Shown here piece by piece: positions 7,747-15,660 of a stretch of DNA of 64,000 nucleotides. The stretch is from Paraburkholderia silvatlantica (GTDB lineage: Bacteria > Pseudomonadota > Gammaproteobacteria > Burkholderiales > Burkholderiaceae), in NCBI RefSeq assembly GCF_003096715.1, contig NZ_QEOL01000005.1, positions 124,001 through 188,000 on the forward strand, written 5' to 3'. Every line of letters begins with the position of its first letter. Positions within the stretch are counted from its first letter, which is position 1. Under the pieces are notes generated by a model, which was not told the origin of the DNA, did no database searches, and was given only the letters and a program-made list of their open reading frames with translations. Both the position numbers and the translations under genes were made by a program.

Positions 7747-8140
7747 GGCGAAAAAGAATCTTGTACAGGTCTTGGCAATTCTAGCGGAAGAAGATTCCGT
7801 ATATAGCCCCACTTTGACGGAAAACCGGAAGCCTATACTGGTCGATCCCCGGTATATTTTCCACATGCCTTCTTGCCTGGCACGACCCACGCGGCCACCT
7901 CCCCGCCGTGGGGAGCGCCGCCGCAGCCACGAGCCGCGGTGGACCGTCAGAGCCGGTTTCCGTTGCACCCCGCGGCGGCTACCGGGCGTTGCGCGCGTTC
8001 AACCGCGCGCTCAGCAATGTCCGGTCAGGCAGATGGCATTCGAAGACCGCGCTGTCGCGCGGTTTTTTGTTGCCCGTTTTCGATGCCTTGCGCCACCCAG
8101 AGCGCCGTTCGTCATCACGCCTTCGCCAGCACGCCCCGCA
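7747..8140. other. Divergent intergenic region / lysE leader
   Basis: 394 bp between the Lrp-type gene and the LysE exporter. The first 120 bp are AT-richer and probably hold both promoters (for example TATACT at 7834-7839). From about 7880 the DNA is GC-rich with several self-complementary stretches, and it contains an intrinsic terminator ahead of lysE. No known riboswitch consensus was recognised. Confidence 0.5.
8046..8068 (+). terminator. Intrinsic terminator inside the lysE leader (possible attenuator)
   Basis: A perfect 7-bp stem ACCGCGC / GCGCGGT with a TGTC loop is followed by six T residues (8063-8068). No plus-strand gene ends before it; the next plus-strand gene is lysE at 8141. 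It therefore either ends a small unlisted RNA or attenuates lysE. Confidence 0.6.
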
Positions 8141-8767
8141 ATGTCGATCCAGCTGTATCTCTCTTTTCTCGCCGCCGCGCTCGTCCTTGTCTACACGCCC
8201 GGTCCCGTCAACGTGCTCACCATGAGCCAGGCGCTCCACGCCGGCTGGCGCCGGGCGCTGCCCTGCGTCTGGGGCGGCACGCTCGCGGTGCTGCTTCAAC
8301 TCGGGCTAACGGCGCTGTGCCTCAATTCGTTGCTGCTCATTAGTGAGCATTCACTTACGTTGCTGCGCTGGCTGGGCGCGGCCTATCTTGTCTGGCTAGG
8401 CTGCAAGCAGTGGCGCAGCCGCGCCTTGACGGGCACGGATGCGCCTGCCGAAGCCGATGGTGCGAGCCGTCGCGATTTGTTCTGGCGCGGATTCGCGACC
8501 TCCGGGCTCAATCCGAAGACCTTGCTGTTCTTCCCTTCGTTTTTCCCGCAGTTCATGAGCGCCGATGCGTCCTGGAGCGCCAACCGTCAGTATTGGCTGC
8601 TGGCGGCGACGTTCGCGCTGCTGTTTGCGGGCGGCGTGGCTTCGATGGCGCTGTTCTCGCACCGGCTGCGTCACGTGCTGCAGCGGCCGAAGCGCGTGCG
8701 GGCCGTGAATCGCCTGATGGGCGGCCTGCTCGTGGGTATGGGCGCGATGATGGCGGGTTTGCGCTGA
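8141..8767 (+). CDS. LysE/RhtB-family amino-acid exporter
   Basis: 208 aa, about six membrane helices. The N-terminal family signature is YTPGPVNVLTMSQAL; AAYLVWLGCKQWRSR and GLNPKTLLFFPSFFPQF follow the LysE/RhtB pattern. Such inner-membrane proteins export amino acids or related metabolites. The ATG at 8141 gives a normal N-terminus, though no clear ribosome-binding site precedes it. The divergent Lrp-type gene is the likely regulator. Specificity is not predictable. Confidence 0.88.
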   Translation: MSIQLYLSFLAAALVLVYTPGPVNVLTMSQALHAGWRRALPCVWGGTLAVLLQLGLTALCLNSLLLISEHSLTLLRWLGAAYLVWLGCKQWRSRALTGTDAPAEADGASRRDLFWRGFATSGLNPKTLLFFPSFFPQFMSADASWSANRQYWLLAATFALLFAGGVASMALFSHRLRHVLQRPKRVRAVNRLMGGLLVGMGAMMAGLR

Positions 8768-8843
8768 GTGCGCAGGCGGCGGATGGCTCGCGCGGGCGTG
8801 CGCGAGGCGGTTGGCGTGACGCGGGTTAGGCGCGCCGTGGCGT

Positions 8844-9947
8844 TTAAGGCGAGGTAGTCGATGCGGCCGGCGCGACAGTCGGCGTGGCCGCGGCGGCTGA
8901 AGGCATTGCCGTTGCGGCTGCCACGCTCTGGATGCCGGAGGTAGCCGAAGTCGACGCAAGCGTTTGCTCCGCCGCAGGCGTCGCCGGAGTGTGAGTAGTC
9001 ACACTCGCTGCAAGCCCCGCAGCCTGCGGGTTCGCCGGAGCCGGAGCCGGAGGCGGCGTCGGCACGCCCATGATCGCCGCCGCAGCGGCAGCACCGTGAT
9101 CGACCGGTGCGGATGCGCCCGGAGCAGAAGCGGCGGGCGCGGGCGCCGCAGTAGCAGGCGCAGGCGCAGGCGCAGCCGGCGGCGCTGTCACGACCGGCGC
9201 GGCGGGCAGCGTGGCGCCATGCAACACCGCCGCACCTGTTGCCGCAGCCGCTGCGGCGGCAGCCGGCGCGGCCGACCCCACTGTGGTCGCGGCGGGCGCG
9301 GCGCTTGCCGTGACCGGCTCGACAGGCGGCGGCAACGGCGTAATCTTGATCGCCCCGGCGCCCGGCACAGGCTCGCTGCGGGCCGATGCGTTCAAATACC
9401 GTCCCACCAGATCGAAGAAGCGCGAATAAAACGGGCCGGACTGGATCGTCTCGCTCGAAATCTTCACCATTTCGTCGCTGTTCGAACGGATAGGCAACGA
9501 AACCGACCCCAGAATCGAGAGCCCCACGCTCGCCGAGGTATCGCTCTTCTTGAGCGCGTAGCCGTTCTGCACGGCGTTCACGTACACCATGCTCGTATTG
9601 CTCGCGTCGCCCGGCGTGCAGACCACGTGCACTTCCACGACGATGTGCTGGTCCAGCGTCGGCTGGAAGTTCTTCGTGGCGTCGACGCTGTCGTTGCGCG
9701 TCATCGTCGTCATGTAGCCCTGGCTCAGCAGTGCGCGGCGCGACGACTCGCAGGCGTCCGTGCTCGCGTAGTTGAAGCTGCGCGAGAACTGGCTGGGCGC
9801 CGTGCTCAGCAGCTGATCTTCCTGGAATTTGGGCTTGGGCGACGAGCACGCGCCGAGCGCAGCAGCCAGCGTCACCGTGATGACGGCGAGGGCGGCGCTG
9901 CGAAGCGGGACGGGCAAACGAGGGACGGCTTTCGAAAAACGGGACAT
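8844..9947 (-). CDS. DUF2242-type lipoprotein with Ala/Pro-rich tail
   Basis: 367 aa. A signal peptide ends in the lipobox LGAC (Cys34). A compact domain (about 40-190) has the DUF2242 look ([22 protein letters not shown], then HIVVEVHVVCTPGD). The C-terminal 150 residues are low-complexity Ala/Pro/Thr (repeated APAPA and PAA units). The start at 9947 gives a clean signal peptide. Probably an envelope lipoprotein; function unknown. Confidence 0.72.
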   Translation of the reverse strand: MSRFSKAVPRLPVPLRSAALAVITVTLAAALGACSSPKPKFQEDQLLSTAPSQFSRSFNYASTDACESSRRALLSQGYMTTMTRNDSVDATKNFQPTLDQHIVVEVHVVCTPGDASNTSMVYVNAVQNGYALKKSDTSASVGLSILGSVSLPIRSNSDEMVKISSETIQSGPFYSRFFDLVGRYLNASARSEPVPGAGAIKITPLPPPVEPVTASAAPAATTVGSAAPAAAAAAAATGAAVLHGATLPAAPVVTAPPAAPAPAPATAAPAPAASAPGASAPVDHGAAAAAAIMGVPTPPPAPAPANPQAAGLAASVTTHTPATPAAEQTLASTSATSGIQSVAAATAMPSAAAATPTVAPAASTTSP

Positions 9948-10093
9948 GTTCGGGGTAAACAGGGCGGCAATGCGGCATTGCATCAGACGGCATGCATTGT
10001 AGTTCGGTTCCGCTGCGCACGACCGAACGCTCGTTTTTTCGAGGCATTTCGAAAGCCCGATGAAGGCGTCCCGAAGCTTACATCCCACATGAC

Positions 10094-10127
10094 GAAAAAC
10101 GGGCTTCCGCCCAACGCGAAAGCCCGT
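10094..10127 (-). terminator. Intrinsic terminator of the permease gene
   Basis: An 8-bp stem (ACGGGCTT / AAGCCCGT on either strand) is followed on the minus strand by TTTTT, 35 bp beyond the permease stop codon. Confidence 0.65.
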
Positions 10128-10161
10128 GCCGTTTTATTTGAAGCAAGCAGAAGCGCTTCGC

Positions 10162-11517
10162 TTACACCGCCATTTCCGGCGGAGCTTGCCGGAAGCAGCG
10201 CGTGATCCAGCCGAGATACACGACGCCGAGCACGAACCAGATGATGCCGAGCACGATGGCCGTCCGCTCGAGGCTGCACAGCAGCCAGATATCGGTCACG
10301 GCGCCGATCAGCGGGAACACCAGACCGCCGAGGAACCCAAAGCCACGCGTGCCCGCAGCGCCGCTGAAATACTGGCGGATCACGCACAGGTTCACCGAAG
10401 TGAACGCGAGGAACGCACCGAAGTTGATGAACGAGGTGGACGTGGCCACGTCGAGCTTCAGCGCGATCAAGCCGACGATACCGGCAATCGCGATGTTGAT
10501 CGCAGGCGTGCGAAAGCGCGGGTGGATGTAGCCGAAAATCGACCTGGGCAGCACTTCATCGCGGCCCATGGCATAGAGCAGACGCCCGACGCTCGCCTGC
10601 GCCGAGATGCCCGAGGCGAACTGCGCGAGAATCAGGCCCGCGAGGAAAATCGTCACGAAGATATCGCCGCCCACCTTGCGCGCGATTTCGAACGCGGCCG
10701 AATCGGGGTCCTTGAACACGGCGCCCGGATGCGCGAGCTGCAGCGTGTACGCAGCGATCACGAAGATCGCGCCGCCCACCAGCGCGATCAGCACGATGGC
10801 GCGCGGAATGGTCTTTTCAGGCTCGATGGTTTCCTCGGTGAGCGTGGAAACGGCGTCGAAGCCGAGATACGAATACGCGGCGATTGCCGCGCCTGCCATC
10901 GTGGCCGAAAGCGGCACGTGCGGCTGGAAGAACGGCTGCGCTGCGATGAGTCCGCCCGGACCCGCGGCCGCGGCGGCATAGTGCAAACACAGGACTACGA
11001 ACATCGCCGTAATGCCGAGCTGCACGATCATCAGCACGATGTTAAAGCGTGCGGCGAGTTCGATACCGACGATGTTCAGCGCGCTCGTGAACACGATGAA
11101 CGCGACAATCCAGATCCACGTGGGCACGCTCGGGAACGCAGCGCCAAGATAGGCCGCGCCGATCAGCCAGATCACCATCGGCAGGAAGAAATAATCGAGC
11201 AGCGTGGCCCAGCCGATCATGAAGCCCAGGTGCGAATTGAAACTCTTGCGCGTGTACGTGTAGGCCGAACCCGCCACAGGGAACAGGCGCGCGAGCTTGC
11301 CGTAGCTGAGCGCCGTGAACACGATTGCGATGAGCGCGATGAGATACGCGAGGGCGGCGGTGTCCTGGCTCGCGCCGGCGAGCACGCCATAGGTGCCGTA
11401 GACGATCAGCGGCGCCATGTAGGCGAGGCCGAACAGGAGCACGGACGGCAGGCCGAGCGTGCGCTTCAGGTGAGGTTCTTGTGTGCCGGGTTCATGCGAC
11501 GGCGAGGCAGGCTTCAT
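10162..11517 (-). CDS. APC-family amino-acid/polyamine permease
   Basis: 451 aa, about 12 membrane helices. APC-superfamily features are the first helix LLFGLAYMAPLIVYGTYGVLAG, FPVAGSAYTYTRKSF and YSYLGFDAVSTLTEETIEP (helix-6 region). The overall pattern is closest to PuuP-like putrescine importers. The start at 11517 (MKPASPS) was chosen because the frame upstream shows no membrane protein. It lies downstream of a nitrilase-family gene, separated by 20-bp tandem repeats. The pairing suggests uptake and hydrolysis of a nitrogenous compound, which is inference. Confidence 0.85.
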   Translation of the reverse strand: MKPASPSHEPGTQEPHLKRTLGLPSVLLFGLAYMAPLIVYGTYGVLAGASQDTAALAYLIALIAIVFTALSYGKLARLFPVAGSAYTYTRKSFNSHLGFMIGWATLLDYFFLPMVIWLIGAAYLGAAFPSVPTWIWIVAFIVFTSALNIVGIELAARFNIVLMIVQLGITAMFVVLCLHYAAAAAGPGGLIAAQPFFQPHVPLSATMAGAAIAAYSYLGFDAVSTLTEETIEPEKTIPRAIVLIALVGGAIFVIAAYTLQLAHPGAVFKDPDSAAFEIARKVGGDIFVTIFLAGLILAQFASGISAQASVGRLLYAMGRDEVLPRSIFGYIHPRFRTPAINIAIAGIVGLIALKLDVATSTSFINFGAFLAFTSVNLCVIRQYFSGAAGTRGFGFLGGLVFPLIGAVTDIWLLCSLERTAIVLGIIWFVLGVVYLGWITRCFRQAPPEMAV

Positions 11518-11610
11518 GATGCAGTGGTCTCCTGGATGCTGCGGTTCTGGCAGGCGTGGGCGGGCCTGGCGAGCCACGGGAAGCGGCTTGCCGGGTTTTG
11601 CTGCCTGGCG

Positions 11611-11690
11611 CTTTTGAGGCTTTAACGAGGCTTTTGAGGCTTTAACGAGGCTTTTGAGGCTTTAACGAGGCTTTTGAGGCTTTAACGAGG
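11611..11690. repeat. 20-bp tandem repeat, four perfect copies
   Basis: The unit CTTTTGAGGCTTTAACGAGG occurs four times without a mismatch (11611, 11631, 11651, 11671), followed by a partial copy running into the nitrilase stop region. It fills most of the 175-bp gap between the nitrilase and permease genes. Confidence 0.95.
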
Positions 11691-11692
11691 CT

Positions 11693-12523
11693 TTAACGCG
11701 TGCGAGGGCGGATATTGAGCGAGCGGCGGCCTTGTGCGTCGTTCTCGTCCGCGAGATCGAGCGCAATGCGCGCGTCGTGCAGATAGCTGTAGTGTTCGCG
11801 GCTTTGCGCGAGCAGCGCGCGATCTACCTTCGCGTGCAGCACCGCGTCTTCGTTCTTCAATTCGCAGAGCACGTCGCCGAACGGGCTCACGAGCGCCGTT
11901 TCGCCGGGAAACGTGAGGTTGTCGTCGCCGTCGCCGGTACGGTTCACGAGTGCCGCGAACATCTGGTTCTCCATGGCGCGCGCGACGATCGCGCGGCGAT
12001 GCACGGGGCCGAACGGATCCATGTTGCCGTTCGTGACGACGAGCATTTCCGCGCCGAGCGAGGCCACGGCGCGCGCCGTTTCGGGAAACTCGATGTCGTA
12101 GCAGATCAGCAGACCCACGGTTGTGCCCTTGAATTCGCATACTTCGAAGCGCTCGCCCGGCGTGAACACGCCCACGTCCGTGGCCCACAGATGCGTCTTG
12201 CGGTAACGCAGCGCGATGTCGCCGCGTTCGTCGATCAGCACGGTCGTGTTGTAGAAGCGCTCGCCTTCGCGCTCTGCGAGGCCCACGGCAACGCCGATAT
12301 TGGCCGCGCGTGCAGCGTCGCGCACTTTGCTCAAAGACGGACCATCGAGCGTTTCGGCCACGTCGCGCACGTTTTCGCGCGTGGGAAAGCCAGTGAGCGT
12401 GGCTTCGGGAAAAACGATGAGATCGCTGCCTTCGCGGCGCCTGGCCGTAGCGTCGAGCACGCGGGCCAGGTTGGGAGCGACTGCGCCGTCCACGACCGGG
12501 ATCTGCGCGAGTTCGAGTTGCAT
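11693..12523 (-). CDS. Carbon-nitrogen hydrolase (nitrilase superfamily amidase)
   Basis: 276 aa, the usual length. The catalytic triad is visible: Glu in VFPEATLTG (about 40), Lys in YRKTHLW (about 109) and Cys in LLICYDIEFPE (about 141). These enzymes hydrolyse amides or carbamoyl groups. The sequence is nearest to the aliphatic amidase / N-carbamoyl hydrolase branches. The gene precedes the APC permease and is divergent from a LuxR-type regulator. The substrate is not assigned. Confidence 0.9.
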   Translation of the reverse strand: MQLELAQIPVVDGAVAPNLARVLDATARRREGSDLIVFPEATLTGFPTRENVRDVAETLDGPSLSKVRDAARAANIGVAVGLAEREGERFYNTTVLIDERGDIALRYRKTHLWATDVGVFTPGERFEVCEFKGTTVGLLICYDIEFPETARAVASLGAEMLVVTNGNMDPFGPVHRRAIVARAMENQMFAALVNRTGDGDDNLTFPGETALVSPFGDVLCELKNEDAVLHAKVDRALLAQSREHYSYLHDARIALDLADENDAQGRRSLNIRPRTR

Positions 12524-12643
12524 GCCTGTCTCCTTCCTTTGTGTATTACGTAAAGCACCGCTTGGGCGTCAGGAGCGGCTATTATCTCCACGTTATTTTT
12601 GTCGAGGAATTACCCTGCAGGGGTACCCCTGATCGGAGAGGCC

Positions 12644-13507
12644 ATGGAACTGGACTGGCAGGACCGCGCGTTCCATCACCATATCGCGACGCTGATCGAC
12701 GCCCTCGACGGCCCCGACTTCTGGACGCGCATGACGCGCGTGATCGAGCGCTTCGTGGCGTTCGACAACTGGGTTGCGCTCGTCTTCCGGCGCGATCGCG
12801 CGCCGCTCGTGTGCGCCGAGTCGCCCATGCCCGACGGCACCGTGGATCTCTTGTTCCGCGCGTATCTGGAGGGGATGTACCTGCTCGATCCGTTCTATCT
12901 CAACGCAAGCGAAAAGCCGCGCGCGGGACTCGTCACGCTCGCCGAAGTCGCGCCCGACAACTTCCGCATGACGGACTACTACCAGCGCTACTTCAAGAGC
13001 AACATCATCGGCGACGAAGTGCAGTTCAACTTGCCTCTCGACGAAGCGCGCACGCTGATTTTCTCGCTGGGCGCAAAGCACCATTACACGGAGCGCGATA
13101 TTGCGATGTTCGCGATGTTCGCGCCGTGGGTAGTCGCGCTCATGAAGCAGCGGCTTGCGTATGAGACGTTTGCCGAGGGCGCTGCCGAGGCGGTCGCTGC
13201 GGATTCGGTTGAAGCCGAAAGCACGGCGCGGCAAGGGCAGCTGAGCGAGGCGGGCTTCGCGAGCCGCATCGAGGCAGTCGCGCAGCAAAGCGGACGCGTG
13301 CCGCTCACCGCGCGCGAGATCGAGGTGATGCGCTTGAGCCTGAGCGGCTTTTCCACGCGCGCGATTGCGGAGCGGCTCGAGATTTCGTTCGAGACCGTGC
13401 GCGCGCACAAGAAGCATATTTACGCGAAGCTCGGCGTGAGTTCGCAGTCGGAGTTGTTTGCGCTCTTCTACGAGCCGCTCGGGCGCATGAGCGCCGCGCG
13501 CCTTTAG
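12644..13507 (+). CDS. LuxR-type transcriptional regulator
   Basis: 287 aa. The C-terminal LuxR helix-turn-helix (PLTAREIEVMRLSLSGFSTR, then IAERLEISFETVRAHKKHIYAKL) is complete. The N-terminal 190 residues form a putative sensor domain of no family I can name and lack the conserved autoinducer-binding signature of LuxR/LasR. The ATG at 12644 follows GGAGAGG; an in-frame start at 12599 lacks such a site. Divergent from the nitrilase/permease pair, which it probably regulates. Confidence 0.82.
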   Translation: MELDWQDRAFHHHIATLIDALDGPDFWTRMTRVIERFVAFDNWVALVFRRDRAPLVCAESPMPDGTVDLLFRAYLEGMYLLDPFYLNASEKPRAGLVTLAEVAPDNFRMTDYYQRYFKSNIIGDEVQFNLPLDEARTLIFSLGAKHHYTERDIAMFAMFAPWVVALMKQRLAYETFAEGAAEAVAADSVEAESTARQGQLSEAGFASRIEAVAQQSGRVPLTAREIEVMRLSLSGFSTRAIAERLEISFETVRAHKKHIYAKLGVSSQSELFALFYEPLGRMSAARL

Positions 13508-13516
13508 CGTCGCGCG

Positions 13517-13933
13517 TCAGAACTCGACGAGCGCAAAGTCTTCCTTGCCCACGTCGCAGAGCGGGCAGCGCCAGTCGTCGGGCACGTCGGCCCAGCGGGT
13601 GCCGGGAGCGAGGCCGTCGTCAGGGGCGCCTGCGGCTTCGTCGTACACCCAGCCGCAGATCACGCAGACCCATTGCTTGAGGCCGTCGTCGGCGCCGGCA
13701 GCAGTCGTTGAGGCGCTTGCAGGTGCTTCGGGCGCGGCGCTTTCGGGCGGGGTGTCGAGCGCGACGACAAGCGGCGCTGCGGTGCTCTCGCGTTCAGCAA
13801 GCTTGCTTTGCAGCGTGGCGAGCAGCGCGGCGGTTTCGTCGGCGGTGAGGTCGATCCAGTACGGGTCGCCTGCGCCGTCATTCAGGCGTTCGGGAGAGAA
13901 CTGGATTTCGAGGGCGACGCCTTTCTTGTACAT
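13517..13933 (-). CDS. Rubredoxin-domain protein with N-terminal extension
   Basis: 138 aa. Residues 87-138 are a rubredoxin: Cys90, Cys93, Cys123 and Cys126 in CVICGWVYDEAAG and WRCPLCDVGK ligate one iron. The first 85 residues are additional; 1-50 look like a small folded unit (GDPYWIDLTADETAALLATLQS) and 51-85 an Ala/Pro linker. Rubredoxins are one-electron carriers. The electron donor and acceptor are unknown. Confidence 0.88.
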   Translation of the reverse strand: MYKKGVALEIQFSPERLNDGAGDPYWIDLTADETAALLATLQSKLAERESTAAPLVVALDTPPESAAPEAPASASTTAAGADDGLKQWVCVICGWVYDEAAGAPDDGLAPGTRWADVPDDWRCPLCDVGKEDFALVEF

Positions 13934-13973
13934 AAGCGAAAACGGTTGGCTTGATTCCCCGGACGCGCTTCGC

Positions 13974-14102
13974 TCACAGGAAGTAGCGGAACAGCAGCGA
14001 GGCCGCGATGCCGCCAGCGCCGATCAGCGCGAGCATTTGCAGGAGCGTGATGGACTTGCGGGACTTGGCGTTCGAAGCGGCGGGGCGGGTGGTGGTGTTC
14101 AT
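13974..14102 (-). CDS. Small single-pass membrane protein
   Basis: 42 aa. A basic N-terminus (MNTTTRPAASNAKSRKS) precedes one hydrophobic helix (ITLLQMLALIGAGGIAASLLF). It is on the same strand as the rubredoxin gene and 40 bp upstream of it. Coding is inferred only from composition and the neat basic/TM layout. Confidence 0.45.
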   Translation of the reverse strand: MNTTTRPAASNAKSRKSITLLQMLALIGAGGIAASLLFRYFL

Positions 14103-14367
14103 AGGGTGAAATTGCGGCGGCGTGGGTTGCGTTCTCGATTGCGCCCCGTCATGTCGCCATGTTTCGCATGGCGTCGGCGGAGCGCGGCGGGGGAGTTTCG
14201 CACGATTTCCCATCGACGGGGGCATTTGCGCGGCGTCTGCGCGCACGCGCCGCAGATTTTGCCTCCGGCAACCTGGCCGCACGGCGGTATGGATTATCGC
14301 CGCTTACGCGGGCCAGATTCCTGAGCGGCTGGAGATGGATTATTTCGCGTGCGTTGAGAGACGGCGC

Positions 14368-14925
14368 TCACGCATGCAGCCAGCGCTGCTCGATATACGA
14401 AAACAGCCAGCTGACCGGCACCGCGCAGGCCATGCCGATGGCGACCTGCGCCACGCGAAAGAGCGCAACGTCCCACACTGGCCCGTTCAAGGGTACGAGA
14501 AGCACGATGGTGGTGGTGATCGCGCCCAGCCGCGCGGCGGTGCTCACGCTCAGACACCAGCAGCCGATGATCACCACGCTCACCGCTACGAGGTAGGCCG
14601 CGAGATTCTCCGGGCCGAACGCAGCCGTTGCGAGGCCCACCGCGCCGCCCGCAATCGCGCCGATGAACTGGTCGCGCGACTGCGCAAGCGTATCGGCGTA
14701 GTCGTGCTGGGTGACGGCGATCGCCGTGATCGCGGCCCAGAACGCCTGTTCGGTGTGGAGCGCGCGGCCGATGCTGTACGCAAGACCCGCCGCGCACACG
14801 GCGCGCAGCGCCATGAGCGTGCCTTGCGCGGCGCGGCTCCTGAGCGGCAGGCGCTTGAGCGCGCTCAGCGCCGATTGCTGGAGCGAAGTGAGGTACGCGT
14901 AGAGGTTGTCTTGTGGATCGTGCAT
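14368..14925 (-). CDS. FUSC-type (aromatic acid exporter-like) membrane protein
   Basis: 185 aa, about five membrane helices. ALHTEQAFWAAITAIAVTQH and FGPENLAAYLVAVSVVIIG match the FUSC/ArAE exporter membrane half. It is much shorter than full-length exporters (600-700 aa), so it is a one-domain member. It may export a small organic compound; no partner gene is adjacent. Confidence 0.72.
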   Translation of the reverse strand: MHDPQDNLYAYLTSLQQSALSALKRLPLRSRAAQGTLMALRAVCAAGLAYSIGRALHTEQAFWAAITAIAVTQHDYADTLAQSRDQFIGAIAGGAVGLATAAFGPENLAAYLVAVSVVIIGCWCLSVSTAARLGAITTTIVLLVPLNGPVWDVALFRVAQVAIGMACAVPVSWLFSYIEQRWLHA

Positions 14926-14982
14926 CGCGCGTAATGGGTCAAAGGGAGAACGTGAGGGCAGGCAGGTGCGCAGCGAAGCATA

Positions 14983-15660
14983 TCAAGCCGTGTCTGCCGT
15001 GTGCTCATCGCTGGACAGGCAATGCATGCGCAACGGCTTCGCCGCGTGGCGCAGATCGCGCTCGACGGCGCGCCGCGCGCCTTGCGCGTCGCGGCGCTTT
15101 AGCCGCCGCATCAGGCCTTCGTGTGCATCGTTGAGCGTGCGCGCAAAGCCGGGGTCGTCGAACAGCAGGTTCGAGATCGGCCCGACCTGGAGCCACACCG
15201 TTTCGATCAGATCCACGAGCAGCGGCGAGCCGCTTGCGCGATAGAGCGTGAGGTGGAAGTCTTCGTTGGTGTCGAGATAGCACGCGCGCTTGTTCTGCTC
15301 CAGCGCTTCGGCCATCTGTGCGCATAGGGCGTCGAGTTGCGCGATGTCGCTGGCGGTCAGACGCGTGGTGGCGAGAAACACCGCTTCGCCTTCGAGCATC
15401 ACGCGTACGTTGAGCACGTCGTCGAACTGCGCGCGCGTGAGCTGCGGTACCACCACCCCGCGGTTAGGCAGGTTCACGAGTGCAGACTCGCCGGCCAGGC
15501 GCACGAGCGCCGCGCGCACCGGCATCTCGCCCACGCGCAATTGCTCAGCGAGCGCGCGAATGCGCAAACGCTCGCCGGGCAAGAAGCGGCCGAGGCTCAG
15601 CCAGCGGCGCAGTGTGGCGTACGTCTCGTCCTGCAGCGATTGATGCGCGCGTGTTTTCAT
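14983..15660 (-). CDS. GntR-family regulator (FadR/FCD type)
   Basis: 225 aa. An N-terminal winged helix (SLQDETYATLRRWLSLG, then LRIRALAEQLRVGEMPVRAAL) is followed by an all-helical FCD effector domain (about 85-220) with the metal/ligand-binding His residues typical of this group (NEDFHLTLYRASG, NDAHEGLMR). The ATG overlaps the upstream aminotransferase stop (ATGA), so the two are co-transcribed and translationally coupled. Two palindromes upstream of the operon are the likely autoregulatory operators. Confidence 0.88.
   Translation of the reverse strand: MKTRAHQSLQDETYATLRRWLSLGRFLPGERLRIRALAEQLRVGEMPVRAALVRLAGESALVNLPNRGVVVPQLTRAQFDDVLNVRVMLEGEAVFLATTRLTASDIAQLDALCAQMAEALEQNKRACYLDTNEDFHLTLYRASGSPLLVDLIETVWLQVGPISNLLFDDPGFARTLNDAHEGLMRRLKRRDAQGARRAVERDLRHAAKPLRMHCLSSDEHTADTA

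Noticed and set aside
7860..8045. Known riboswitch (glycine, lysine, yybP-ykoY, fluoride or SAH) in the lysE leader
   Set aside because: None of the consensus cores I know could be found; only the terminator is supported.
11611..11690. CRISPR array
   Set aside because: Repeats are directly adjacent without spacers and no cas gene is near.
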